Assembly (NCBI GenBank): GCA_910577445.1
Contig: CAJTMZ010000125.1
Coordinates: 1-10,271, forward strand
From: an uncultured Lachnospiraceae bacterium
Lineage (GTDB): Bacteria > Bacillota > Clostridia > Lachnospirales > Lachnospiraceae
DNA: 10,271 nucleotides
Direction: 5' to 3'
Part shown: positions 1-6,796 of the stretch, in pieces
Position numbering within the stretch: the first letter of the stretch is position 1
How the letters are laid out: each line of letters starts with the position of its first letter
Notes under the pieces: model-generated
The model's input: only the letters and a program-made list of their open reading frames with translations
The model's database searches: none
Told to the model about the DNA's origin: nothing
Program-made: the position numbers and the translations under genes

Positions 1-105
1 TGCTGGAAATGAAAACGCTGTATCTTGTATGCCTTTTTCTTGTTGCGACAGCCCGTTTAACCTTTTTCTTTCTATAATATATATGTTTTACTGTCTGTAT
101 GTACG

Positions 106-1527
106 TTACGCAAGCCGCCTGCTCCGCTTCAGCCAGTTGCCCCGCAGGTAATAAATGATAAAAAGTACGGAGGTCGCGCTCCATGTCAGCGGATAGCTAA
201 ATGCCACCGTGGACATTTCCGGACGGAGCGGAACCGCTATCAGAACCCAGGCCACACGTAAAATACAGGCTCCCAGCGCGGTCATCACCGTGGGCACAAC
301 GGCGTCCCCGCAGCCTCTCGCCGTACCGCCCAGAATTTCAACACAGATGTAAGTTATGTAGCACGGCGAAATCACCCGGGCCATCCCCATCCCTATCTCC
401 ACTACGTTACTGTCCGATGTAAACAGCCGGAAAAACAGATTTCCTCCCACAAGCACAATCGTGCTCATTAAAACACTGGTAGCAGCAGCCATAGCAAGAC
501 AAATCCTCGCGCTTTTGTGAATCCTGTCGTATTTTCCCGCTCCGAAATTCTGACCCGCAAAGGTCGTAATTGAAATACCGTAAGCGCCGATAATCATCCA
601 GAAAATACCGTCCACCTTTCCATAGGCGGTCCATGCCGCAACCGTGTCCGTCCCAAAGGAGTTTACGCTGGACTGGACAATCAGATTGGAGATGGAATAC
701 ATGGAGGACTGCAGCCCCGCCGGCAGGCCAATCCGCACAATATTCCGCAGAATATAGCGGTGGAAGCGGATTTCCCGTATATTCAATTTATAAATATCCT
801 CCGACTTCATCAAAGCCGCCGTCACCAAGGCCGCGCTGAACACCTGGGAAAGAACGGTGGCTATGGCCACTCCCGACACCCCCATTTTCAGCACGACCAC
901 AAAGAGAATATCCAGAAAGATATTGGCAATGCAGGACAATATCAGGAAATAAAGGGGCCTTTTGGAATCCCCCACCGCCCGCAGGATACTGGAACCCATA
1001 TTGTAAATCAGGGAGGGAATCACTCCCAGAAAATAAATCCGCATATACCGGGAGGACATCGCCATAATTTCCTCCGGCGTATTCATCGCCTGAAGCGCAA
1101 CGCCGGAAAAAGCAAGCCCTAAAAACATTATGAGCGCACCGCCCACAATGGAAAGAGCCATCGCCGTGTGAACCGCCTTTTTCACGTCCTCTTCGTGGGA
1201 AGCCCCGTAAAACTGGGAAATAATGACCGTGGCGCCTGAAGAAAGCCCCATAAAAAAGCCCACCAGCAGGTTAATCAGCGTGGCCGCCGGGCCGCCTACC
1301 GCAGCCAGCGCCTCTTTTCCCACAAAATTTCCCACGATAACCGCGTCCGTTGTGTTATAAAGCTGTTGAAAAAAAGTGCCGAATAAAATCGGAAAGAAAA
1401 AAAAGAGGAGCTGTTTCCAGATAACGCCCTCCGTAATTTGATTTGTGACATGCCTGTCCACTGTTTTCGCCGCCTTCATGCCATGCCTCTCCTGTATTTT
1501 TCTGGCTGACTTTTCAAGGGAGAGCAT
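106..1527 (-). CDS. MATE family multidrug/cation antiporter
   Basis: A polytopic inner-membrane protein of the MATE (multi antimicrobial extrusion) family, expected to export drugs or metabolites in exchange for Na+ or H+. The sequence shows about twelve hydrophobic segments. The N-terminal half carries the family-like stretch FFQQLYNTTDAVIVGNFVG, and a similar arrangement recurs in the second half (around GLPAGLQSSMYSISNLIVQ), as expected for the two pseudo-symmetric six-helix lobes. I place the start at the ATG ending at 1527 (473 aa) because GGGGGGAG lies 5 nt upstream. A second ATG at 1479 has AGGAG 9 nt upstream and would give 457 aa, closer to the usual family length of about 450. The ATG at 1578 has no ribosome binding site. 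The gene has its own promoter, so it is probably a single-gene unit downstream of the Rpn gene. Substrate unknown. Confidence 0.93.
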   Translation of the reverse strand: MLSLEKSARKIQERHGMKAAKTVDRHVTNQITEGVIWKQLLFFFFPILFGTFFQQLYNTTDAVIVGNFVGKEALAAVGGPAATLINLLVGFFMGLSSGATVIISQFYGASHEEDVKKAVHTAMALSIVGGALIMFLGLAFSGVALQAMNTPEEIMAMSSRYMRIYFLGVIPSLIYNMGSSILRAVGDSKRPLYFLILSCIANIFLDILFVVVLKMGVSGVAIATVLSQVFSAALVTAALMKSEDIYKLNIREIRFHRYILRNIVRIGLPAGLQSSMYSISNLIVQSSVNSFGTDTVAAWTAYGKVDGIFWMIIGAYGISITTFAGQNFGAGKYDRIHKSARICLAMAAATSVLMSTIVLVGGNLFFRLFTSDSNVVEIGMGMARVISPCYITYICVEILGGTARGCGDAVVPTVMTALGACILRVAWVLIAVPLRPEMSTVAFSYPLTWSATSVLFIIYYLRGNWLKRSRRLA

Positions 1528-1603
1528 AACTGCTCCCCCCGTCTTTTCAGCATGTGGATAGCCCGCAAAGCGAGGCATCCGTTATTTAAATATCGCGTCA
1601 GTG

Positions 1604-1629
1604 CCACATATTATATCTGCTTTATGTGG
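1604..1629. promoter_or_regulatory. Candidate operator dyad over the MATE promoter
   Basis: A perfect 7-bp inverted repeat, CCACATA (1604-1610) and TATGTGG (1623-1629), has a 12-bp centre. It covers the -10 box and most of the -10/-35 spacer. A dimeric repressor bound here would block RNA polymerase, as is common for MarR/TetR-type control of efflux genes. No regulator gene is in the window, so this is inference from symmetry and position. Confidence 0.4.
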
Positions 1630-1638
1630 GAAATACAA
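1610..1638 (-). promoter_or_regulatory. Sigma-A promoter of the MATE gene
   Basis: On the minus strand, -35 TTGTAT (1633-1638) and a perfect -10 TATAAT (1610-1615) are separated by exactly 17 bp. Transcription would start near 1603, leaving a leader of about 75 nt before the ATG at 1527. No other element of this quality lies between the Rpn stop codon and the MATE gene. Confidence 0.75.
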
Positions 1639-1682
1639 GGGGGTAAAACGAGAATGTTGCAGAATTTCACTTAAGCCAATTA

Positions 1683-2636
1683 TCAGATGAATTCCCCCTG
1701 TTCCGTTAATGCCAACGCAAACTCATTTGCGGAACATTTCGTTACTCTTTGAATTATATCATGTCCAAGACCTTCCCGAATCATATTCCGTATAATGGTA
1801 ATTCTTTCTTCTTTTTCACCTTCGGCTTTTCCTTCTATTTTTCCTTCAGTCTTTCCTTCCATCCTCTCATCTTTTAAAAGTTCGTCCAGCGCCGCACACA
1901 TGTTAAATCCCTCCTCCTCCGCCTTTTTTATCAGCCGTTCCCTGTCCAGATATACCGCAATCGCCCTCGCTGTATCCTCTTTAAGCCAACGGAAATTTTC
2001 TGTTTTTAAAAGTTCCTTCAGCTTTCTCTTGTCGCTCCGGCACTGCATTGCCTGAAAAAATTCCTTTAAATCCGTTGCAAATCCGTCCGCATCCAGGTAA
2101 TCCGCTTCCGTCAGCGAAAATCCGTAATCAGGAAGCCTTCCCCTTAAAGCCTCCCGCATTTCTTCTGAAATACCATATAAGTCCGACAGCCTTTTTCTCC
2201 CCTCCCAATGACCGGTTCCAAGATACAACACCACCGTTATTACCGGCAGGAGAATTTCTGTTTCTCTTATCCTGCTTTTCTTATCCCGATAAACGAACTT
2301 TTCTTTTTCCCCCTGTTCTTCACCATGCTCCTTAAGAATAAGTTTAATCTGCTTCTCAAATTCACAGGCATCATAAACCATTATTCTCTCAGGCATACTA
2401 TAGTCAGATTCCGTTTCAAGCTCTAACCCATAACAGATATTTTGTTTCCTGTCTTTCATAAAGATGTCCCTGCCCAGCTCCCCTTTTCCTGAAAATGACG
2501 GGTAGTTTCCGCTGGCCGGTTCAAGTTCTTCCGCATGGATAACTTCTTTTTTCTGGTAGATAACGGCATTGAACAGTTCCGCAAAGCGCCTGCGCTCAGC
2601 AAAAAACTCTTTCCCTGATATGTCCTTTTTTCCCAT
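1683..2636 (-). CDS. Rpn family recombination-promoting nuclease / putative transposase
   Basis: This resembles the Rpn/YhgA-like PD-(D/E)XK nuclease family, often annotated as putative transposase. I place the start at the ATG ending at 2636 (317 aa, MGKKDISGKEFFAERRRFAE), because this N-terminus matches the family as I know it and AAAGGGG lies just upstream. A GTG at 2666 would add ten residues but has no ribosome binding site. Core elements are RDIFMKD around residues 56-62 and GLELETESDYSMPERIMVYDA around 70-90. The acidic motif reads E-L-E (72-74), where relatives I recall have E-x-Q. Residues 260-273 form an EGKx tetrapeptide repeat, typical of these proteins near the C-terminus. A consensus promoter lies about 160 nt upstream. 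Family membership is fairly secure. Nuclease activity is unproven, and no terminal repeats mark it as a mobile unit. Confidence 0.82.
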   Translation of the reverse strand: MGKKDISGKEFFAERRRFAELFNAVIYQKKEVIHAEELEPASGNYPSFSGKGELGRDIFMKDRKQNICYGLELETESDYSMPERIMVYDACEFEKQIKLILKEHGEEQGEKEKFVYRDKKSRIRETEILLPVITVVLYLGTGHWEGRKRLSDLYGISEEMREALRGRLPDYGFSLTEADYLDADGFATDLKEFFQAMQCRSDKRKLKELLKTENFRWLKEDTARAIAVYLDRERLIKKAEEEGFNMCAALDELLKDERMEGKTEGKIEGKAEGEKEERITIIRNMIREGLGHDIIQRVTKCSANEFALALTEQGEFI

Positions 2637-2693
2637 ATACCCCTTTCCGGCTGCATCTTCTGCCACTAAGTATTTGTTGTGGCACAGCCATTT

Positions 2694-2765
2694 TTATTGT
2701 TTTCGTGAAATATGGCTGATACGCCGAAACCGGATATAACCGGCCGTCTGCCCTGAACCGGGCAT
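2694..2765 (-). CDS. Possible 23-codon upstream ORF in the Rpn leader
   Basis: Within the Rpn gene leader, an ATG ending at 2765 is preceded by AAGGTGG at 6-nt spacing and opens 23 codons (begins MPGSGQTAGY, ends SRKQ, stop TAA). The protein is basic and resembles nothing I recognise. It ends about 58 nt before the Rpn ATG. The good ribosome binding site is the only argument for translation. If translated it could be a leader peptide. Chance occurrence is quite possible. Confidence 0.22.
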   Translation of the reverse strand: MPGSGQTAGYIRFRRISHISRKQ

Positions 2766-2800
2766 TGAATTCCACCTTAAAGTTTTTTCCGAATAAACGA

Positions 2801-2829
2801 ATTATAAATGCCGCCGCTCTGATTGTCAA
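2801..2829 (-). promoter_or_regulatory. Consensus sigma-A promoter of the Rpn gene
   Basis: Perfect -35 TTGACA (2824-2829) and perfect -10 TATAAT (2801-2806) are separated by 17 bp on the minus strand. Upstream lies an A/T-rich stretch with two copies of CGTTTTTT on the plus strand (2850-2865 region), which could act as an UP element. Transcription would start near 2794 and give an untranslated leader of about 160 nt. Confidence 0.85.
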
Positions 2830-2877
2830 TAGATATCGATTAATTAATTTCGTTTTTTCGTTTTTTATCACTATAAT

Positions 2878-2946
2878 TTATGCTGAAATACTATAAATAT
2901 CTTTCGGCTTCCCTTTCTCCGCAAACTGCTCAATGGAAGATAGCTG
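2878..2946 (-). pseudogene. Short C-terminal gene fragment of unknown origin
   Basis: Overlapping the end of the recombinase remnant in another frame, about 22 codons read EQLSSIEQFAEKGKPKDIYS and end ISA, stop at 2878. The composition looks like a protein C-terminus more than random DNA, so it may be the tail of another lost gene or of the recombinase after a frameshift. I cannot name the family. Confidence 0.3.
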
Positions 2947-3151
2947 TTCCCTGTCCTGCGTGTTTCTGAATGTCTGCAAGCACAACTTCGTGAACCGTCC
3001 TCGCCTCAATGGTGTGTGCCGAACAACCCTCGCTCCCAAACTTGTGGTATTTGGTACAGCAGTAGAAAGTCTTGTCTGATACATTGTTCCGCTTTCTTTT
3101 CTGCTCGACTTTGACAAGCATGGCACTCCCACAATCGGCGCACTTGATACC
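2930..3151 (-). pseudogene. Zinc-ribbon remnant of a large serine recombinase
   Basis: The reading frame begins GIKCADCGSAM and runs through FYCCTKYHKFGSEGCSAHTIEAR and VVLADIQKHAG. This is the recombinase zinc-beta-ribbon segment of large serine recombinases from Firmicute integrative elements. The spaced cysteines CxxC...YCC...C are visible. The N-terminal resolvase catalytic domain and the rest of the C-terminal domain are absent. The frame is cut off at both ends: upstream at about 3151 an unrelated frame abuts it, and after HAG the sequence diverges and stops at 2930. It is therefore a fragment and not a working enzyme. The nearest family is certain enough. The parent element is not identifiable. 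Confidence 0.7.
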
Positions 3152-3287
3152 CCCTCTGCTCGGTGCTGACCACCCTCGGCTTGCAGTAGCAGACGTATGA
3201 CTTCGGAAAGGAATAGGTCTTAGATACCTCGTCCTGCCCTGTCAGCTTGTATGTGTCGGGTATTTCTCCACTTGGGAGAATAGGAGT
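3152..3287 (-). pseudogene. Fragment of an unidentified mobile-element gene
   Basis: A stop-free frame reads TPILPSGEIPDTYKLTGQDE, then VSKTYSFPKSYV, and ends CKPRVVSTEQRG where it meets the recombinase fragment. It looks protein-like, and the wording resembles cargo genes of Clostridial conjugative elements, but I cannot assign a family. Upstream, an in-frame ATG-AAA is followed at once by TGA, so no intact start exists. The join to the recombinase zinc ribbon at 3149-3155 suggests a deletion that fused two element genes. Confidence 0.4.
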
Positions 3288-3314
3288 TCATTTCATACGG
3301 TAATTAGCGCATGA

Positions 3315-3347
3315 AAAAGGCTACAACCGTTACTGTCATAGCCTTTT
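3315..3347 (-). terminator. Rho-independent terminator
   Basis: A perfect 9-bp stem, AAAAGGCTA (3315-3323) and TAGCCTTTT (3339-3347), encloses a 15-nt loop. On the minus strand it ends in five T residues, so it would stop leftward transcription from the YcxB-like gene. It could also derive from the decayed element next to it. The rest of 3348-3409 holds only a five-codon reading frame with a ribosome binding site. Confidence 0.7.
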
Positions 3348-3409
3348 AAGGATTGAGGAAGTCCCTTTTTTATTTGTATTTGTTCATCGCCCCTCCGCAC
3401 TATCCAAAT

Positions 3410-4045
3410 CTACCGCGTCCACAGCATATAACAGAAAAACACAAAGAGAACTGCCAATGGAAAATAACGCACGACCCCGAATATTCTGGATTTCCATGTT
3501 CTGCGTTCTTTCAGAAAAGCTTTCAGCTCCTTTAAGCTTCCCTTACAAAAACCGGCTTTGTCCACAGGCAGTATTATATTCTCCTTAAAATATAGTATGT
3601 AATAATTCCTTGTCTCTCCTATCCGGCGAAGTTCTTTATAAGGCAGCTTTTTGCTGAACTTCCCCTCTATTATGACATATGTGTCATAAAAAGATGCCGT
3701 TCTGTTTATGCCGGGTACAAGCTTCATATGTTCCTTAAACTGCTTTTCTCCCACCAGCTTCGGAAACGCCTTAATAATGCACCATATTGCAACGACGGGC
3801 GGCACAAACGTTATTCCCGCCGCACCGGAAAACTCCAGAATCGTACCTACAGAGGGCGATGAAAAATAGGCATGGGCGGCGTCCGGAAGGCTCGGAAAAA
3901 TATCGGAGGCAGAGGATAACAGTACCATAAAAACGAATGTAAACGTCATGCTCACAAAAATAATTCCCGTATCAATCCGCGACAGTTCCAGCTCCGCACA
4001 CATTTCCTTTGTTAATGTATATTTATTGGTAATATAAGAATACAT
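3410..4045 (-). CDS. YcxB-like domain membrane protein
   Basis: A 211-aa membrane protein. I start it at the ATG ending at 4045 because AGGAG sits 10 nt upstream. An ATG at 4069 lacks a convincing site. Hydrophobic segments lie at about residues 27-44, 66-94 and 188-208. Between the second and third is a soluble stretch (about 118-181) with SFYDTYVIIEG, KKLPYKELRRIGETRNYYIL and FCKGSLKELKAFLKERR. This fits the YcxB-like domain, in which a short beta-rich region follows two membrane helices. A third helix at the very C-terminus is an addition to the two-helix form I know. The domain's function is not established. It follows the lipoprotein gene by 137 bp, across a strong terminator, so it probably has its own weak promoter. 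The stop is followed by the terminator at 3315-3347. Confidence 0.72.
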   Translation of the reverse strand: MYSYITNKYTLTKEMCAELELSRIDTGIIFVSMTFTFVFMVLLSSASDIFPSLPDAAHAYFSSPSVGTILEFSGAAGITFVPPVVAIWCIIKAFPKLVGEKQFKEHMKLVPGINRTASFYDTYVIIEGKFSKKLPYKELRRIGETRNYYILYFKENIILPVDKAGFCKGSLKELKAFLKERRTWKSRIFGVVRYFPLAVLFVFFCYMLWTR

Positions 4046-4111
4046 TTTGTTATTTCTCCTTTGTCTCATAATACCACTTTTTTGCCGTTAAAACTATCAC
4101 ATTAAAAAAAT

Positions 4112-4153
4112 CAGGATATGGAAATTTTCTTGAAGCAGAATTTCCATATCCTG
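4112..4153 (-). terminator. Strong terminator after the PEGA lipoprotein gene
   Basis: A perfect 15-bp inverted repeat, CAGGATATGGAAATT (4112-4126) and AATTTCCATATCCTG (4139-4153), has a 12-nt loop. On the minus strand it is followed directly by ATTTTTTT. It lies 30 bp after the lipoprotein stop codon and should separate that transcript from the YcxB-like gene. Confidence 0.9.
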
Positions 4154-4182
4154 TAATTTCTTTTCTATCGCGGCAGTTTTTA

Positions 4183-5694
4183 TCAATTTGAACTATCCGT
4201 ATCGGAATCTTCCTGGCTGCTGCCCGAATCCTCCCCGTTCGTATAATTTTCTTCCTCATTTTCCAGTGAATTTCCACTGACAGAGTTGCCGCTCACCGTA
4301 TTGCCGCCGTTATTGCTGTTATTATTATTGCTATTATTGTTGTTATTGCCGTTCTGCTTCTGATTCTTATCCGCCGTATTGCCGCTGACGGAATTGCCGC
4401 TCACCGTACCGTTTTCCGGTTCAAGGTCGGGGAATGCATATGTTACGTCCCTGCCGTCATCCGTAAGTACAATATCATGGCTTCTGGTGACATACCCCTC
4501 TCTCCTTAAGGTAATGGTGTGGTTACCGGCTGTCTTGTCATAAGTAACCGGCGCAATGCCTATGTACAGATTATCCTGATAAACGGATACGTCCGCAGGC
4601 GCTTCAATGGTAATGCTTCCCCGGTTCGTTGTTTCCGTGGAAGAGGAAATGCTGTTGCCGGAAACCGTCTCCGACTTCTCCAAATCCATTTTCACGGTAA
4701 TTGATTCCTCTCCTACATTAATATATTCAGAAAGGCTGTCATACCCGGAAGCCTCCGCCGTCACCTTATGAAGTCCAAGGGGAAGCCGCAGCGGATAAGT
4801 AGTTTTGACGCTTTCGTCGTCTACATAAACATTCGCGCTTTGTGGCGTTATCTCAAATATGACAACACCGTCATCCGGCTCCGGAATTTCAATATCCGAA
4901 AGGTCAAGTTTGGTCACCTTGTTTCTCTCAATCGTAATCTCTCTGGTCTCATCCACCTTTTCCGCAGTCAGCCGCACGGTATACTCGCCCTCCGGCACCG
5001 TTATCAGCATATCCTCCGCAATCTGTGAAATCACGGTTTGTCCTATCTCTATCCAGCCGCCCAGAACTGCCTCGGAATTTTCCAGTTCAAGATAGCCGTG
5101 TCCCTTTTCTACGGTGATGCTCATTACGCTGCTGCCCTTTCCTTTAAAGGAAAGAACGTCCTGATGAATAATCTGCTGCGTGTCAATGGGCCTGCCTTCC
5201 GAAAAGACCAGAACGCCGCTTCCCATTCCATAACTCTCGTCGCCTATTATGGCGCTGTCGTTTCCCGCATCCAGATTATATTTTGTTATGCCCTCGTAGC
5301 TCCATGCGTCTCCCGAAAGGGTTATGCTTCCCAGCTTTTCCAGTTCGCTGTTATAGGTAATCTCCGCAATATCTCCCGGACTTAACTGAACGATGGACAT
5401 TGCGCTTCCATACTTATCGCTTATCACCGTTCTTCCGTCATAGCTGAGGATTCTGCTTTCATTGCGCTCCGGCAGATACAAGGCAATCGCCTGGCTCTCC
5501 TCGCTTACAGCCTCTATCACCACCGACGCCGAAGAAGTGTAAATGTTTACCGGTTCTTCCTCTTCCACGTTTTCATAAGCGCTCTCAAAGGTGGATTCCT
5601 GCGCAAGGCTGGCGGCGCCGCATCCTGTCAGTATCAGGCACAGGCTGCAAAGCACCGGCTTTATCGAATTTTGTATCTTTTTAAAATTTTTCAT
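4183..5694 (-). CDS. PEGA domain lipoprotein with VSGN repeats
   Basis: A 503-aa exported lipoprotein. The N-terminus has a basic start, a hydrophobic core and the lipobox LTGC with Cys25 as lipidation site, so it should be anchored outside the membrane. Residues about 50-265 form a beta-rich region I cannot assign; its end (about 227-265) resembles a degenerate PEGA repeat. Two clear PEGA domains follow at about 276-338 (VVIFEITPQSANVYVDDE) and 359-421 (GSITIEAPADVSVYQDNLYI). PEGA domains are common in surface proteins and are thought to bind or space cell-envelope components. Linkers contain TVSGNS motifs at 343, 430 and 466 and an Asn/Ser/Gly-rich tract at 448-465, and the tail is acidic. 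A GAGGAAAA sequence precedes the ATG. Own promoter and terminator indicate a single-gene transcript. Ligand unknown. Confidence 0.88.
   Translation of the reverse strand: MKNFKKIQNSIKPVLCSLCLILTGCGAASLAQESTFESAYENVEEEEPVNIYTSSASVVIEAVSEESQAIALYLPERNESRILSYDGRTVISDKYGSAMSIVQLSPGDIAEITYNSELEKLGSITLSGDAWSYEGITKYNLDAGNDSAIIGDESYGMGSGVLVFSEGRPIDTQQIIHQDVLSFKGKGSSVMSITVEKGHGYLELENSEAVLGGWIEIGQTVISQIAEDMLITVPEGEYTVRLTAEKVDETREITIERNKVTKLDLSDIEIPEPDDGVVIFEITPQSANVYVDDESVKTTYPLRLPLGLHKVTAEASGYDSLSEYINVGEESITVKMDLEKSETVSGNSISSSTETTNRGSITIEAPADVSVYQDNLYIGIAPVTYDKTAGNHTITLRREGYVTRSHDIVLTDDGRDVTYAFPDLEPENGTVSGNSVSGNTADKNQKQNGNNNNNSNNNNSNNGGNTVSGNSVSGNSLENEEENYTNGEDSGSSQEDSDTDSSN
4270..4407 (-). repeat. 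Repeated TVSGNSVSGN modules around a poly-Asn tract
   Basis: Within the lipoprotein gene, codons for TVSGNSVSGN occur at 4378-4407 and again at 4270-4299. Between them runs an AAT/AAC-rich tract (4300-4353) encoding mostly Asn with a few Ser and Gly. The two modules encode identical peptides but differ at several third-codon positions, so the peptide rather than the DNA appears conserved. A shorter copy (TVSGNS) lies at about 4651-4668. Confidence 0.85.
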
Positions 5695-5757
5695 TTTTCC
5701 TCATTCCCGCATATTAAGTGGCTGTTCCTGTTAATCATATTTATTATCACACGTCCA

Positions 5758-5786
5758 AGTATACCACGCCGATTCAAATATGAAAA
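5758..5786 (-). promoter_or_regulatory. Candidate promoter of the PEGA lipoprotein gene
   Basis: In the cotS-lipoprotein gap, the minus strand shows -10 TATACT (5758-5763), preceded by an extended TGG, and a weaker -35 TTTTCA (5781-5786) at a 17-bp spacing. The start point would fall near 5751, about 57 nt before the ATG. It is the best element in this 95-bp gap. Confidence 0.5.
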
Positions 5787-5789
5787 GCA

Positions 5790-6767
5790 CTAAGATAATC
5801 CATATCTGCTTCTGAATTTGCTTAAAAAGTCCTGTTTATCCTTCTCCTGGCCTGTAACGCGGATTAATTTTTCCAGATTTCTCCCCGGAATCCAGGCTTT
5901 TCCTGAATTATAATAAAAATTCACAATTTTCCAGAACTTCTCAGGGTATGCCAGACGGTAGTAAAGCTGCCTGTACTCCTCTTTTTCCATGGGCCTGATT
6001 TTATCATAAGAATTAATCAGCTCAAAGCCAATCCCTTCCGCCCAGTTACTTTTTTCCATCAGCTTTCTCATAAAAAGGTACAAATCTCTGACAGGACTGT
6101 CAGAAACGCATTTTTCAAAATTAATCAGATAAACGCCGTCTTTGCAGAACATGATATTATGATGCTGGTAGTCGCCGTGGCAGGTAACGCGTCTTTCCTC
6201 ACTGCCTTTATAAAAACGCAGTTCCTCCGTCATCTGCAGCGCCAGATTAAGAAAATAATCATAATTTTTCATCAGATAAATCTCAAAATCTGTCTTCGGG
6301 CTTTTGTCCCACAAATATTTTCTGACCCGTTTCAGCTCTTTGTTATGTTTTTCAAATTCCAGATGCGGCGTGCGGGGCATGCATATCCCCGGCAAAGGCT
6401 CCTTTGAGTAAGAAGCGTTATGAAATTCCGCAAGGGTCTCCACCGCCAGGACGCACTCCTCTGCGTCCCTTACATTGCACTCTCTGCCTTCCAGATAAGT
6501 CTTAAGGATATAGGAAGTTCCGTCCGTGTCCTTCGTCAAAAGCTCCTGCTCTTTATTTTTAAGGATGCTCTCCACCTTTTCAAAGCCTTTGTCCTTCACC
6601 ATGGTAAGCAGGGCATCCTGAAAAAGGGCCTTCTCCCTGCGCCCGGTGTATTCCTTCCATATATAAGTGCCCTGTTTTGTTTCACATAGAATAGCGCCCC
6701 GTCCTTTCCAGGTACGAAGCACTTCAATATCATAATTTTCCAACAGATTAATGCTTCTGTCATTCAC
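5790..6767 (-). CDS. cotS: CotS family spore coat protein (kinase-like fold)
   Basis: A protein of about 325 aa from the CotS/CotI/YutH group of spore coat proteins, which have an aminoglycoside-phosphotransferase/choline-kinase fold. I prefer the GTG ending at 6767, because GGGGG lies 8 nt upstream. A TTG at 6782 would add five residues. Visible motifs (numbering from the GTG): the Brenner-type catalytic loop HGDYQHHN at about 197-204 and, after it, LINFEKC at about 214-220, where active kinases have an aspartate (DFD/DFE type) for metal binding and this protein has Asn. The following SPVRDLYLFMRK is typical of the clostridial family. As I recall, Asn is frequent at this position in Clostridial relatives, so the protein may be structural or a pseudokinase. 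It would be made in the mother cell during sporulation. It lies 86 bp after cca. The symbol is family-level. Confidence 0.82.
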   Translation of the reverse strand: MNDRSINLLENYDIEVLRTWKGRGAILCETKQGTYIWKEYTGRREKALFQDALLTMVKDKGFEKVESILKNKEQELLTKDTDGTSYILKTYLEGRECNVRDAEECVLAVETLAEFHNASYSKEPLPGICMPRTPHLEFEKHNKELKRVRKYLWDKSPKTDFEIYLMKNYDYFLNLALQMTEELRFYKGSEERRVTCHGDYQHHNIMFCKDGVYLINFEKCVSDSPVRDLYLFMRKLMEKSNWAEGIGFELINSYDKIRPMEKEEYRQLYYRLAYPEKFWKIVNFYYNSGKAWIPGRNLEKLIRVTGQEKDKQDFLSKFRSRYGLS

Positions 6768-6796
6768 GGCGATTACCCCCAAGTTGTGTCATATCC

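Noticed and set aside
1..105. A/T-rich end of the window with TATAAT-like sequence on the plus strand
   Set aside because: No -35 partner and no gene follows on the plus strand; no stem with a T run to call a MATE terminator.
1805..1870. Tandem TTTTCCTTC-like repeats
   Set aside because: They are the codons of the EGKx tetrapeptide repeat of the Rpn protein, a common feature of this family, and not an independent DNA element.
2596..2871. Minus-strand frame of 91 codons overlapping the Rpn start
   Set aside because: It runs across the consensus promoter and overlaps the Rpn coding sequence in another frame; no recognisable domain.
2878..3300. An intact serine recombinase gene
   Set aside because: The catalytic resolvase domain is absent, and frames change at about 3151 and 2946.
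4300..4353. Trinucleotide-like tract that might suggest a microsatellite or CRISPR-like array
   Set aside because: It is in frame as an Asn-rich linker of the lipoprotein; there are no spaced identical repeats.
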